From contig CALKTH010000012.1 in NCBI GenBank assembly GCA_937997485.1, forward strand, positions 16,111-80,110: a stretch of 64,000 bases of DNA, given 5' to 3'. Position 1 is the stretch's first letter. Every line of letters begins with the position of its first letter. A model generated the notes under the pieces. That model made no database searches, was not told the DNA's origin, and was given only the letters and a program-made list of their open reading frames with translations. Both the position numbers and the translations under genes were made by a program. Source of the DNA: an uncultured Acidimicrobiales bacterium (GTDB taxonomy: Bacteria > Actinomycetota > Acidimicrobiia > Acidimicrobiales > SZUA-35). Below, one piece after another: positions 53,004-60,273 of the stretch.

Positions 53004-53392
53004 GGCAGCTCGTCCTTCCAGCCGCCGTGGCGATGTCCCTCCGTATCGTGGTCGCCCTCGAAGCCAGCCGACACGTTGGTGACGTTCGTGAAACCAGCAG
53101 CCTGGAACGCTTGCGCAGCCGCGTGTGACCGGGCGCCGGAGCGGCAGAGAAAGAGAATGGGCTGGTCCTTGTCGAGATCGGCCGAGGCCTGGGCCATGAA
53201 GTCAGGGTTCGGAGCACCGCCGGGCCATGTGATCCACTGGGACATTCGGGCTTCCTTGCCGATCGAACTGAGGTCGGGCACACCGACCCACTGCCACTCG
53301 GCTTCGGTCCGCACGTCGATCAGCGTCGCCGTCGGATCGCTGGACAGTTGCTCCCATGCGTCGGCCAGTGTGCTTTCGGCGATGTTCGTCAT
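52988..53392 (-). CDS. Rhodanese-like sulfurtransferase
   Basis: A 134-residue single rhodanese domain: ATLIDVRTEAEWQWVGVP near the start and the active-site loop ILFLCRSGARSHAAAQAF with the catalytic Cys. The rhodanese-metZ order is common in alphaproteobacteria and actinobacteria. ATG 53392 is chosen over the longer frame from 53479, because the promoter-like TAGCCT and AATTCCCGAC motif lie between them. Confidence 0.9.
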   Translation of the reverse strand: MTNIAESTLADAWEQLSSDPTATLIDVRTEAEWQWVGVPDLSSIGKEARMSQWITWPGGAPNPDFMAQASADLDKDQPILFLCRSGARSHAAAQAFQAAGFTNVTNVSAGFEGDHDTEGHRHGGWKDELPWRQS

Positions 53393-53425
53393 GTCTGTCA
53401 AGGCTACGGGATAGACGACCCCTTT

Positions 53426-53437
53426 GGTCGGGAATTG
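53426..53437 (-). promoter_or_regulatory. AATTCCCGACCA motif upstream of rhodanese-metZ
   Basis: On the reverse strand this matches AATTCCCGAC[TC]A, the motif found twice before the siroheme/sulfite-reductase operon. GTCGG also repeats next to it. It suggests one regulator for both units. Confidence 0.45.
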
Positions 53438-53484
53438 TCGGACGTGTGCCCTGTCGAGACATCGTCCCGACTCGCCCATTCTCC

Positions 53485-53544
53485 AACTGTGCGCGTTCAG
53501 AGTGCGTACAGCGCGTGTGAAGTCCGCGTCGTTCGCGCACAGTT
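53485..53544. repeat. Palindromic repeat, family C copy 2
   Basis: Perfect 11-base arms AACTGTGCGCG (53485-53495) and CGCGCACAGTT (53534-53544). The left part includes GCGCGTTCAGAGTGCG, shared with the reverse complement of the element at 10454-10496. Confidence 0.7.
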
Positions 53545-53632
53545 CGGAACGGGAGGGAGCCAGAGCGAGGGCAGTGCTGCGAGGCGGCGGGGCGAGGGGA
53601 TGATGGGGAGCCGAGGGCCCTAGAGTGCGGAG

Positions 53633-53818
53633 GTGGCTGATGATCGATTGCGCTACCGCTTACTGACCGGACCGGACAGCGCCGAGTTCTGTGAGCGAGT
53701 GTCCCGATTGCTCGACGAAGGATATGAGCTGCACGGCTCTCCCTCGATCACCTACGACACCGACGCTGCCACACCGATCGTCGCCCAAGCCCTCGTCCTC
53801 GGAGCCTCCCATGACTGA
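53633..53818 (+). CDS. DUF1737 domain protein (61 aa)
   Basis: A small soluble protein with the DUF1737 pattern: YRLLTGPDSAEFCERVSRLL, DEGYELHGSPSITYD, then IVAQALV. Such domains are found alone or attached to other proteins; the role is unknown. GTG start. Its last 8 bases overlap hemQ, so the two are co-translated. Confidence 0.8.
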   Translation: MADDRLRYRLLTGPDSAEFCERVSRLLDEGYELHGSPSITYDTDAATPIVAQALVLGASHD

Positions 53819-54539
53819 CACCGCACCTCCCACCACTGATCCGGCCGCGGCCGAGGCACCGAATGGTGCGGTGCCGACTGAAGGTGTCGGTGTCATTCAC
53901 CTCTTCTGGAAGCTCTCACCATTCGCCGACCGAGATGCCGTGCTCGCTGCCATCACCGAAGCCGAGGCGGCCGACGTGCAGGTCGTGACCGTGGCAATGC
54001 TCGGCCATAAGGCTGATCTCGCCACGATGCTGCTCGGCCGTGACCTCTGGAAGCTGCGAGCGCTTCAAACTGGCCTCGCCGGTGCGGGGCTCGAGCTCGT
54101 CGACAGCTACGTCTCTCTCACCGAGGTGAGCGAATACGCCAAAGGCGTGCCGGACGAGGCGAAGCAGGCTCGGCTCTATCCCGTGCTGCCACCGGAGGGG
54201 AAGAACGCGTGGTGCTTCTACCCCATGAGCAAGCGCCGGGTTTCAGGGGAGAACTGGTTCACCTTGCCGTTCGATGAGCGGAAGGAGCTCATGTACGAGC
54301 ACGGCAAGTCCGGCCGCAACTTCGCCGGCCGGATCGTCCAGCTCATCACCGCCAGTACCGGTGTCGACGACTTCGAATGGGGCGTCACGCTCTTTGCTCA
54401 GCGCCCCGACGATCTCAAAGAGACGGTGTACACGATGCGATTCGATGAGGCATCTGCGGTCTATGCCGAGTTCGGGGCCTTTTACACTGGGCTCGTTGCC
54501 CCCGCAGACGAGACGCTGACGGCCATCGGACTGGTCTGA
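53811..54539 (+). CDS. hemQ: Coproheme decarboxylase HemQ (chlorite-dismutase family)
   Basis: A 242-residue HemQ. It decarboxylates coproheme III to haem b, the last step of the coproporphyrin pathway of actinobacteria. Marks: IHLFWKLSPFADRDAVLAA, YVSLTEVSEYAKG, the CFYPMSKRRVSGENWFTLPF block (active-site Tyr) and MYEHGKSGRNFAGRIVQLIT (axial His). The N-terminus has a Pro/Ala-rich extension. Confidence 0.92.
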   Translation: MTDTAPPTTDPAAAEAPNGAVPTEGVGVIHLFWKLSPFADRDAVLAAITEAEAADVQVVTVAMLGHKADLATMLLGRDLWKLRALQTGLAGAGLELVDSYVSLTEVSEYAKGVPDEAKQARLYPVLPPEGKNAWCFYPMSKRRVSGENWFTLPFDERKELMYEHGKSGRNFAGRIVQLITASTGVDDFEWGVTLFAQRPDDLKETVYTMRFDEASAVYAEFGAFYTGLVAPADETLTAIGLV

Positions 54540-54603
54540 ACTTCTGCGAACTTCTCAGTGACGCGACCACTCGTGTGCCCGCTCGATTGTTTACCGTGGG
54601 TCC

Positions 54604-56070
54604 ATGTCTGAAGTTCCTGAGGCTCCGGGTGTGAACCCCGAGCCTGCCCCGTCGTCCGAATCCGCTCCTCTCGCTGAGGCGCCCGAGGCTTCCACCGCTG
54701 AAGTGGAAGCGCCAGAGGTTGCCGATCCAGCCGCTGAGCACATCACGCCAGATCCCGAGCCTGAGCCCGAACTCGCTTCAGAACCCGAAGCCGCCGCGGT
54801 GCCGGAACCTGGAGCTGAGCCCGCAGCCGCCGCCGAGCCTGCGACTGCGGCCGAACCAGCGCCAGATCCGGAGCCTGAGCCCGAACCCGAGGCTGCCGCT
54901 GAGCCCCCGTCTGTGTCAGAGCAGGCGGCCCCACCGTCGGAAGCTCTTGCTGCGCCCAGAGCGGAAACGGCGGAGCCACCCGCACCCTCCCCCGAGATCG
55001 GTGCGACCGCCGACGCTGGGGCGGCCCCGCCAGTGGCGCCAGGAGCGGCAGCACCAACGGGTCCTCCGTCGGAGACGGGAAAGATCATCGGCGGCGTCAT
55101 CACGAGCATCACCGCCGACGAAGTTGAGCTGACGCTCGACGACGGCCGCCCGGCGGTCATCAACCGGCGGAACTTCGACGACCAGAACACCGATCCGACC
55201 ACCGTCTACAACGTCGGAGATCGAGCCGAGGGAGCGGTGCTCTCCCGTGAAGATCCCCGCAAGCGGGTCACGCTGTCTCGTGCGTGGGCGCTGAAGAAGC
55301 GCTCGTGGGAACGACTCGCGGCGATCGCTGAGTCTGGCGAACTGCTCTCCGGAACGATCTCCTCAGTCAGCAAGAAGGGCGTCATCGTCGACGTTGGAGT
55401 TCGCGGCTTCGTGCCGGCAACGCACCTCGAGCTCGAACCGCCGAAAGACCTGAAGAGCTACGTGGGCAAGACCCTCGACTTCAAGATCCTCGAGTTCGAC
55501 CTCGACAAAGAACGTCTCGTGCTGAGTCGGCGTTCGCTGCTCCTCAAGGATCAACGCAAGCAGATGCACGATCTCATGGCGAGTCTCACCATTGGTGAAA
55601 CTCGTACCGGCACCGTCTCGTCCCTCGCGGACTACGGAGCCTTCGTCGACATCGGCGGTGTGAACGGACTCGTGCACTTGTCTGAGCTTTCTTGGTCTCG
55701 AGTGCGTCACCCCAAAGACATGGTGACCGTGGGTGACGAGGTGCAAGTCAAGGTGCTCGACGTCAAGGTCAAGAAGCGCCGCATCTCACTGTCAATGCGC
55801 CAGCTCGCCGAAGATCCATTGGCCCGCCTGAAGCCGGGCGAGATTGTGACCGGGCCAGTGAGCCGGCTTGTCGACTTCGGAGCGTTCGTTGATCTCGGTG
55901 GCGTCGAGGGTCTCGTGCACCTGTCGGAGATGGCTGAGTACCGGGTCACCAGCCCAGAAGAGATCGTCACTCCCGGCGAGGAGATCCGCACGATCGTGCT
56001 CTCGGTCGACAAGAAGCGGCGACGAATCGAGCTGTCGATTCGCCAAGCCGTCAGCCACGACTTCGGCTGA
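54604..56070 (+). CDS. S1-domain RNA-binding protein with long acidic N-terminus
   Basis: A 488-residue protein. Residues 1-160 are Pro/Glu/Ala-rich with repeated PEPEPE-type units and are expected to be disordered. Four S1-type OB folds follow; the last two are most canonical (TGTVSSLADYGAFVDIGGVN; GPVSRLVDFGAFVDLGGVEG). The layout resembles a shortened ribosomal protein S1 (rpsA) with an acidic extension. It likely binds mRNA; whether it replaces rpsA here or is an extra copy cannot be told. Confidence 0.8.
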   Translation: MSEVPEAPGVNPEPAPSSESAPLAEAPEASTAEVEAPEVADPAAEHITPDPEPEPELASEPEAAAVPEPGAEPAAAAEPATAAEPAPDPEPEPEPEAAAEPPSVSEQAAPPSEALAAPRAETAEPPAPSPEIGATADAGAAPPVAPGAAAPTGPPSETGKIIGGVITSITADEVELTLDDGRPAVINRRNFDDQNTDPTTVYNVGDRAEGAVLSREDPRKRVTLSRAWALKKRSWERLAAIAESGELLSGTISSVSKKGVIVDVGVRGFVPATHLELEPPKDLKSYVGKTLDFKILEFDLDKERLVLSRRSLLLKDQRKQMHDLMASLTIGETRTGTVSSLADYGAFVDIGGVNGLVHLSELSWSRVRHPKDMVTVGDEVQVKVLDVKVKKRRISLSMRQLAEDPLARLKPGEIVTGPVSRLVDFGAFVDLGGVEGLVHLSEMAEYRVTSPEEIVTPGEEIRTIVLSVDKKRRRIELSIRQAVSHDFG

Positions 56071-56071
56071 C

Positions 56072-56521
56072 GTGACCGACGACGAGAAGCTCGCGGCCTA
56101 CGCCGAGGGTCTGCTCTCATCACTTCGAGAACATTTGCCGGCATGGGCGACGTCAGCAGTGACCCAACGCATCCCCGCTGACCATGGCATTGACATCGCC
56201 GCGGCTGTGAGCGCGTCGGTCGAACGGGTGATCGAGGACGTGCGGAGCTTGCTCGAGACCGACATCGACGAGCAGCGGACGAGCCCATTGGCGGTCGTAC
56301 GTTCGATCGTCCCGGATCTGAACGAGATCCTCGTCGCCGGAGGTACAGCGCTGGCTCAGCGTGACCACGAGACGGAGCGGCTCCAGCCGGACGACGTCTT
56401 CGCGCTGGCACCAGTGACGTTCAGCGATATCCATCCTGATGTGCATCTTCCCGGCCTCTCGTGGGGCGCGGCCAAGGCCCACGTGCATCTTCAACGCCGC
56501 TCTGCAGAGGGAATGCGCTGA
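56072..56521 (+). CDS. Conserved hypothetical protein
   Basis: A 149-residue soluble protein starting GTG directly after the S1-protein stop. The N-terminal half is helical and acidic (LAAYAEGLLSSLREHLPAWA, SVERVIEDVRSLLETDIDEQ); the C-terminal part is DVFALAPVTFSDIHPDVHLP, GLSWGAAKAHVHLQRR. I do not recognise a family with certainty. It is packed between an S1 protein and a receiver-like protein before glnD. Confidence 0.65.
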   Translation: MTDDEKLAAYAEGLLSSLREHLPAWATSAVTQRIPADHGIDIAAAVSASVERVIEDVRSLLETDIDEQRTSPLAVVRSIVPDLNEILVAGGTALAQRDHETERLQPDDVFALAPVTFSDIHPDVHLPGLSWGAAKAHVHLQRRSAEGMR

Positions 56522-56522
56522 C

Positions 56523-56906
56523 ATGACCGAGACACCGGGCCAACCGGAGGCATCTGGAAACACTGTGGAAACGATCGCTGCATACGCTCCGGGCATGATG
56601 GACCGGTCGAGATTTCCCTCTTCGCTCCTCGCGCCCGGTGGCCCGGTGATCTTCGTCGCCAGCGCTGCCGAGCTGGCCGAGAGCGGTGCCACTGCCGTCA
56701 TGATCGATCTCGATCGTTGCGAGGATGTCGCCGCATTCTTGATGGATGGTGTGACCTCACTGGGGTTTGGTTCTCACGTGGAGAACGAAACGTTGACGGC
56801 AGCCTCGGATGCGGGCGTCGACCGCGTGATGGCCCGCTCCGCCTTCTTCCGGCAGATCCCGCAGCTCGTTGCATCGCTTCGCGCCGGAGTGCGGGAGACC
56901 TCGTGA
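56523..56906 (+). CDS. Receiver-like (pseudo-receiver) protein
   Basis: A 127-residue protein. It reads like a response-regulator fold: GGPVIFVAS strand, ATAVMIDLDRCEDVA in the place of the phospho-acceptor strand, GVTSLGFGSHVENETLTAAS where the Thr/Ser and loop lie, DAGVDRVMARSAFFRQIPQL at the end. The acidic N-terminal pair is missing and the switch Lys is not evident, so phosphorylation is doubtful. Its stop overlaps the glnD GTG by 4 bases. A role with GlnD is a positional guess. Confidence 0.6.
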   Translation: MTETPGQPEASGNTVETIAAYAPGMMDRSRFPSSLLAPGGPVIFVASAAELAESGATAVMIDLDRCEDVAAFLMDGVTSLGFGSHVENETLTAASDAGVDRVMARSAFFRQIPQLVASLRAGVRETS

Positions 56907-59194
56907 AGGGTGCGAAAGCGACGCTGCTTGATGATCCGATGCTCTCGGGTCGAACGTACTGCAACGCCCACGCGGCGGCAGCGGATGTGTTCTTCAAGGA
57001 CTTGATGGACCAAGCCACCGATGATCACGAGGGGGTCGCTCTCGTTGCGGTTGGTGGCTACGGGCGCCGGGTGCTGTGGCCCTACAGCGATCTCGACGTG
57101 ATGTTGATTCACACGAAGAAGCGTGTGGTGTCCACGCTGGCCGAAGCGCTCTGGTACCCGGTCTGGGACCGTGGGCTGAAGCTCGGCCACACGGTGGCCA
57201 CGGTCGATCAGGTGATGGACGGGGCGGGCGATCTCGATCGAGCAACTGCCCTGCTCGACGCCCGTCTGATCGTTGGCGACCCGTCGCTGGTTGAGAAACT
57301 GCAACAGCAGACGGCCAAGCTTTGGGACAAGAAGTCAGATGAGCTGCTGATGACCATGGCTCGCTCGGTTGAGAGCAGGCATCACGCGGTGGGCGACGTT
57401 GCGTTTCGCATCGAACCTGAACTCAAGAACGGCCGTGGCGGGTTGCGGGATCTCCACGCACTGCGTTGGGCGGAGCGGGCGGAGCCTGGTTTCGCATCGG
57501 ACTTCATCGAAGAGCTCTCGCCGCAGTCAGAGGCGCTGCTCTCGGCCCGAGTCGAACTGCATCGGACGACGGGCCGGCCAGGCGACACGCTGACCCTCGA
57601 CGACCAGGACGCTGTTGCCGAGGCGCTCGGCGACGAGAACGGGCAAGCGCTGATGTTGCGCCTCGCTCTCGCCGCTCGACGCGTGGCCTGGCACAGCGAC
57701 GAGGCGTGGGATCGTTGGCAACGTGCTCGATCACGCCCTCGCCGCGGCCGCCCGGTCGTTCCGCTGTCCGAACAGTTTGAATTGCGAGACGAACAGGTCG
57801 AACTCCGCAGCGAAGTCCAGCCAGCAGACGACCCGCTGATCATCTTGCGGGCAGCGGAGCTGGCGGCCCGTACGGGCACCACGATCGGAACAGAAACACT
57901 CGAGTCGCTCCAACGTGACGGACAGAAGCCTTCAGAACCATGGCCGCAAGAAGCCCGGGATCTCTTCGCCGGCGTCTTTTTGGCTGGCCCATCAGCCATT
58001 GGCGTGGTTGAGGATCTCGATCAGTTCGAGCTGATGGTGCGCGTCCTGCCGGAGTGGGAGACCGTCCGCTGCAAGCCGCAGCGGAACGTGCTGCATACCT
58101 ACACCGTGGACCGGCATCTCTGTGAGGCCGCGGTCAACGCTGCCGCCCTGGCTGATCGCGTGGACCGTCCCGATCTCCTGGTGATTGGTGCGCTGTTCCA
58201 CGACATCGGCAAGGGGTATCCCGGCGACCACACCATCGTGGGCATGGAGGTCATCGAGACCATCGCTGGACGTATGGGGTTCACGCTGGAGGAGTCCGCG
58301 GTGCTGGTGGACCTCTGCCGCTACCACCTGCTGCTGTCCGATGTTGCTGTGCGGCGAGACATCTCCGATCCGGGCACCATCCGCTCGGTCGCTGCCGCGG
58401 TTGACACGGTGCCGTTCCTGCATTTGCTCGCGGCGTTGAGCGAGGCGGACTCGATTGCTACCAGCCCTGCGGTATGGAACTCCTGGAAAGCCGAGTTGCT
58501 GCGGGAGCTTGTGGAGCGAACTGCCCACGTGATTGAGGGTGGGTCGCTCGATGAGGTGACACCGGAGTTCCCTACTGCTGAGTTGCGGCAGGCGATGGCG
58601 GTTGGCGAGCGGATGATTCGCGGTTCCAGAGATCGTTTGACGGTGGTCGCCGCCGACGAGCCAGGACTCTTCTATCGAATCGCCGGAGTGCTGGCGATGA
58701 ACGGTCTCGAGGTCGTGGATGCCTCCGCCTACTCAGACCAAGACATGGCGTGTTCCCAATTCGTGGTCAACAGTTCGGCCACGAAGGGCGTCGACTGGAA
58801 CAAGGTTGCTGACGAGGCGGCTCGCGCCCTCGACGGCGGGATTGCGCTCTCCGCTCGGGTCAACGCCCGGGCCGACATGTACGGCCGGTATCAACGGCGC
58901 CTTTCCGCCGAGCCTGTGACCTTCCGCATCAACGTGGACAACTCGATCTCCGATGCAGCAACGGTCGTGGATGTGCACGCTCCCGACACCATCGGCCTGC
59001 TCTTTCGCATCACTCGGGCGCTGGTCGAGCTAAAGCTGGACATTCGCAGCATCTCGGCGCAGACCCTCGGGCCCGAAGCCGTGGACAGCTTCTACCTGTG
59101 CGACCATCGCGGCCGCAAGCTTGAAGATCCGGATGTGTTGGCAGAACTCGAGCTCGCAATTCGCAACGCGATGGGGGACGAGATCCATGAGTGA
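56903..59194 (+). CDS. glnD: [Protein-PII] uridylyltransferase / uridylyl-removing enzyme
   Basis: A 763-residue GlnD, the nitrogen sensor that modifies PII proteins. Order: nucleotidyltransferase domain with VGGYGRRVLWPYSDLDVMLI, GlnD PII-uridylyltransferase linker (IEPELKNGRGGLRDLHALRW), HD domain with VIGALFHDIGKGYPGDHTIV, and two C-terminal ACT domains (DEPGLFYRIAGVLAMNGLEV; DTIGLLFRITRALVELKLDI). GTG 56903 overlaps the receiver-like gene by 4 bases. No glnB or amtB is in the window. Confidence 0.95.
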   Translation: MKGAKATLLDDPMLSGRTYCNAHAAAADVFFKDLMDQATDDHEGVALVAVGGYGRRVLWPYSDLDVMLIHTKKRVVSTLAEALWYPVWDRGLKLGHTVATVDQVMDGAGDLDRATALLDARLIVGDPSLVEKLQQQTAKLWDKKSDELLMTMARSVESRHHAVGDVAFRIEPELKNGRGGLRDLHALRWAERAEPGFASDFIEELSPQSEALLSARVELHRTTGRPGDTLTLDDQDAVAEALGDENGQALMLRLALAARRVAWHSDEAWDRWQRARSRPRRGRPVVPLSEQFELRDEQVELRSEVQPADDPLIILRAAELAARTGTTIGTETLESLQRDGQKPSEPWPQEARDLFAGVFLAGPSAIGVVEDLDQFELMVRVLPEWETVRCKPQRNVLHTYTVDRHLCEAAVNAAALADRVDRPDLLVIGALFHDIGKGYPGDHTIVGMEVIETIAGRMGFTLEESAVLVDLCRYHLLLSDVAVRRDISDPGTIRSVAAAVDTVPFLHLLAALSEADSIATSPAVWNSWKAELLRELVERTAHVIEGGSLDEVTPEFPTAELRQAMAVGERMIRGSRDRLTVVAADEPGLFYRIAGVLAMNGLEVVDASAYSDQDMACSQFVVNSSATKGVDWNKVADEAARALDGGIALSARVNARADMYGRYQRRLSAEPVTFRINVDNSISDAATVVDVHAPDTIGLLFRITRALVELKLDIRSISAQTLGPEAVDSFYLCDHRGRKLEDPDVLAELELAIRNAMGDEIHE

Positions 59195-59891
59195 CACCGG
59201 ACAACCAACGGTCGGCACCCAGGACCTCGTTCGTTGGGCTGAGTCGCTCGCCGGGATCGCTCGGACGGGTCTCGGGTTCACCGAGAGCAACTACGAGCGG
59301 GAACGGTATGAGGAGATCCTCGAAGTCGCAGCGGACATCCGATCGACCGTTGATGGCGGTGACCCCGCCGAGTTCCACGGCGAATGGCTGAGCATCGTCG
59401 GCCGAGGAGTGCCGGGCTATGTCACGCCGAAGGTTGCGATCGGAGCGGTGGTTGGTGACGACCAGGGACGGGTCCTGCTCATCCAGCGAGCAGACAGCGG
59501 GATCTGGCTGTACCCGACAGGGTGGGCCGATGTTGGCTACTCCCCGGCCGAGGTTGCGGTGAAGGAAGTGCAGGAGGAGACCGGGATCGACTGTGAGGTC
59601 ATCCAACCCCTTGCCATTCTTGATGGGCTCCGCCTGGGGTTCAGCCGCGTGCCGCTCTACTCGCTGGTGTTTCACTGCCGGGCAGTGGGCGGCGAGCTGG
59701 CGGCGCACCCGCAGGAGTGCCTCGACGTGGGTTGGTTTGGCCGAGATGAGCTCCCTACCCCGCTCGCGAGTGTGGATCGATGGGTCGACCTGGCCTTCGA
59801 CGCCATCGAAGGTGGTCGCTACACCACCAGTTTTGACCCGCCTCGGACCCCCGTTTGGAGAGGGCACGGCGGAGCCGGAGCCGGGAGCTGA
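59187..59891 (+). CDS. NUDIX hydrolase with NUDIX_N domain
   Basis: A 234-residue hydrolase of nucleoside diphosphate-X compounds. Residues about 10-70 look like the N-terminal NUDIX_N module (LVRWAESLAGIARTGLGFTE, NYERERYEEILEVAADI). The NUDIX box is GWADVGYSPAEVAVKEVQEE; the first Glu of the consensus is Tyr and the Arg is Lys, while the catalytic EETG end is kept. The ATG overlaps the glnD stop by 8 bases, so it belongs to that operon. Confidence 0.85.
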   Translation: MSDTGQPTVGTQDLVRWAESLAGIARTGLGFTESNYERERYEEILEVAADIRSTVDGGDPAEFHGEWLSIVGRGVPGYVTPKVAIGAVVGDDQGRVLLIQRADSGIWLYPTGWADVGYSPAEVAVKEVQEETGIDCEVIQPLAILDGLRLGFSRVPLYSLVFHCRAVGGELAAHPQECLDVGWFGRDELPTPLASVDRWVDLAFDAIEGGRYTTSFDPPRTPVWRGHGGAGAGS

Positions 59892-60055
59892 TAGACAGGT
59901 TTCTGCGTGCAAGGTGCCCTCTTCTGGAGCACCAAGCACCTGTTTCGCTGCCGATGATGCCGACCGAAATCAAGCCCCTCAACATGGGTGTTTGAGGTTG
60001 TTGCACCCTGAGCATGGCCGATGGCCGCTCGGAGACTCGGCCCAGGCCGTTCGGC

Positions 60056-60077
60056 CCAAGAAATTCCGATTTCTTGG
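60056..60077. repeat. Palindrome CCAAGAAAT-TCCG-ATTTCTTGG
   Basis: A perfect 9-base inverted repeat around 4 bases, upstream of the NrdR-like boxes. It is more AT-rich than its surroundings. It may be an operator. Confidence 0.5.
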
Positions 60078-60121
60078 CCATTGGATCTTGTAATTACATC
60101 GATGTCATGGTTTCCTGAGGG

Positions 60122-60137
60122 ACCCCACATGTTGGAC
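60122..60137. promoter_or_regulatory. NrdR-like box 1
   Basis: ACCCCACATGTTGGAC keeps the core CnAnATnTwG of the NrdR box. Its centre is 41 bases (about four helical turns) from box 2. Confidence 0.55.
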
Positions 60138-60162
60138 GTGATCGGGAACCGCCTCCGGTTCA

Positions 60163-60178
60163 CCCCTACATGTTGTGG
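60163..60178. promoter_or_regulatory. NrdR-like box 2
   Basis: CCCCTACATGTTGTGG matches the NrdR consensus (CwAnATnTwGtg) well. Two boxes at whole-turn spacing before nrdAB is the usual NrdR repressor layout. Confidence 0.65.
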
Positions 60179-60273
60179 TTCCAGTGGGGCAGCTTCTGAG
60201 GGCTGTCTGGAGAACTGGGCGACCCCTCCTCAGCACCCGCCAGTCCTAACGAACCCCCGCACTCGGAGTAGCA

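Larger units (their letters stand above)
59892..60273. other. Long leader region upstream of nrdA
   Basis: No gene is seen. It holds an imperfect hairpin after the NUDIX gene (ACAGGT ... ACCTGT near 59895-59941), a CCTCAA/TTGAGG stem near 59967, a palindrome at 60056-60077 and two NrdR-like boxes (60122, 60163). No cobalamin riboswitch was recognised. Confidence 0.6.

Noticed and set aside
59958..60010. Possible third copy of the family A palindrome (ACATGGGTG ... TGCACCC)
   Set aside because: Arms are short and mismatched against the two clear copies; could be chance.
59892..60273. Possible cobalamin riboswitch upstream of nrdA
   Set aside because: The reductase is a class I Tyr-radical type with NrdB, not B12-dependent, and no B12-box-like sequence was recognised; NrdR-like boxes explain regulation better.
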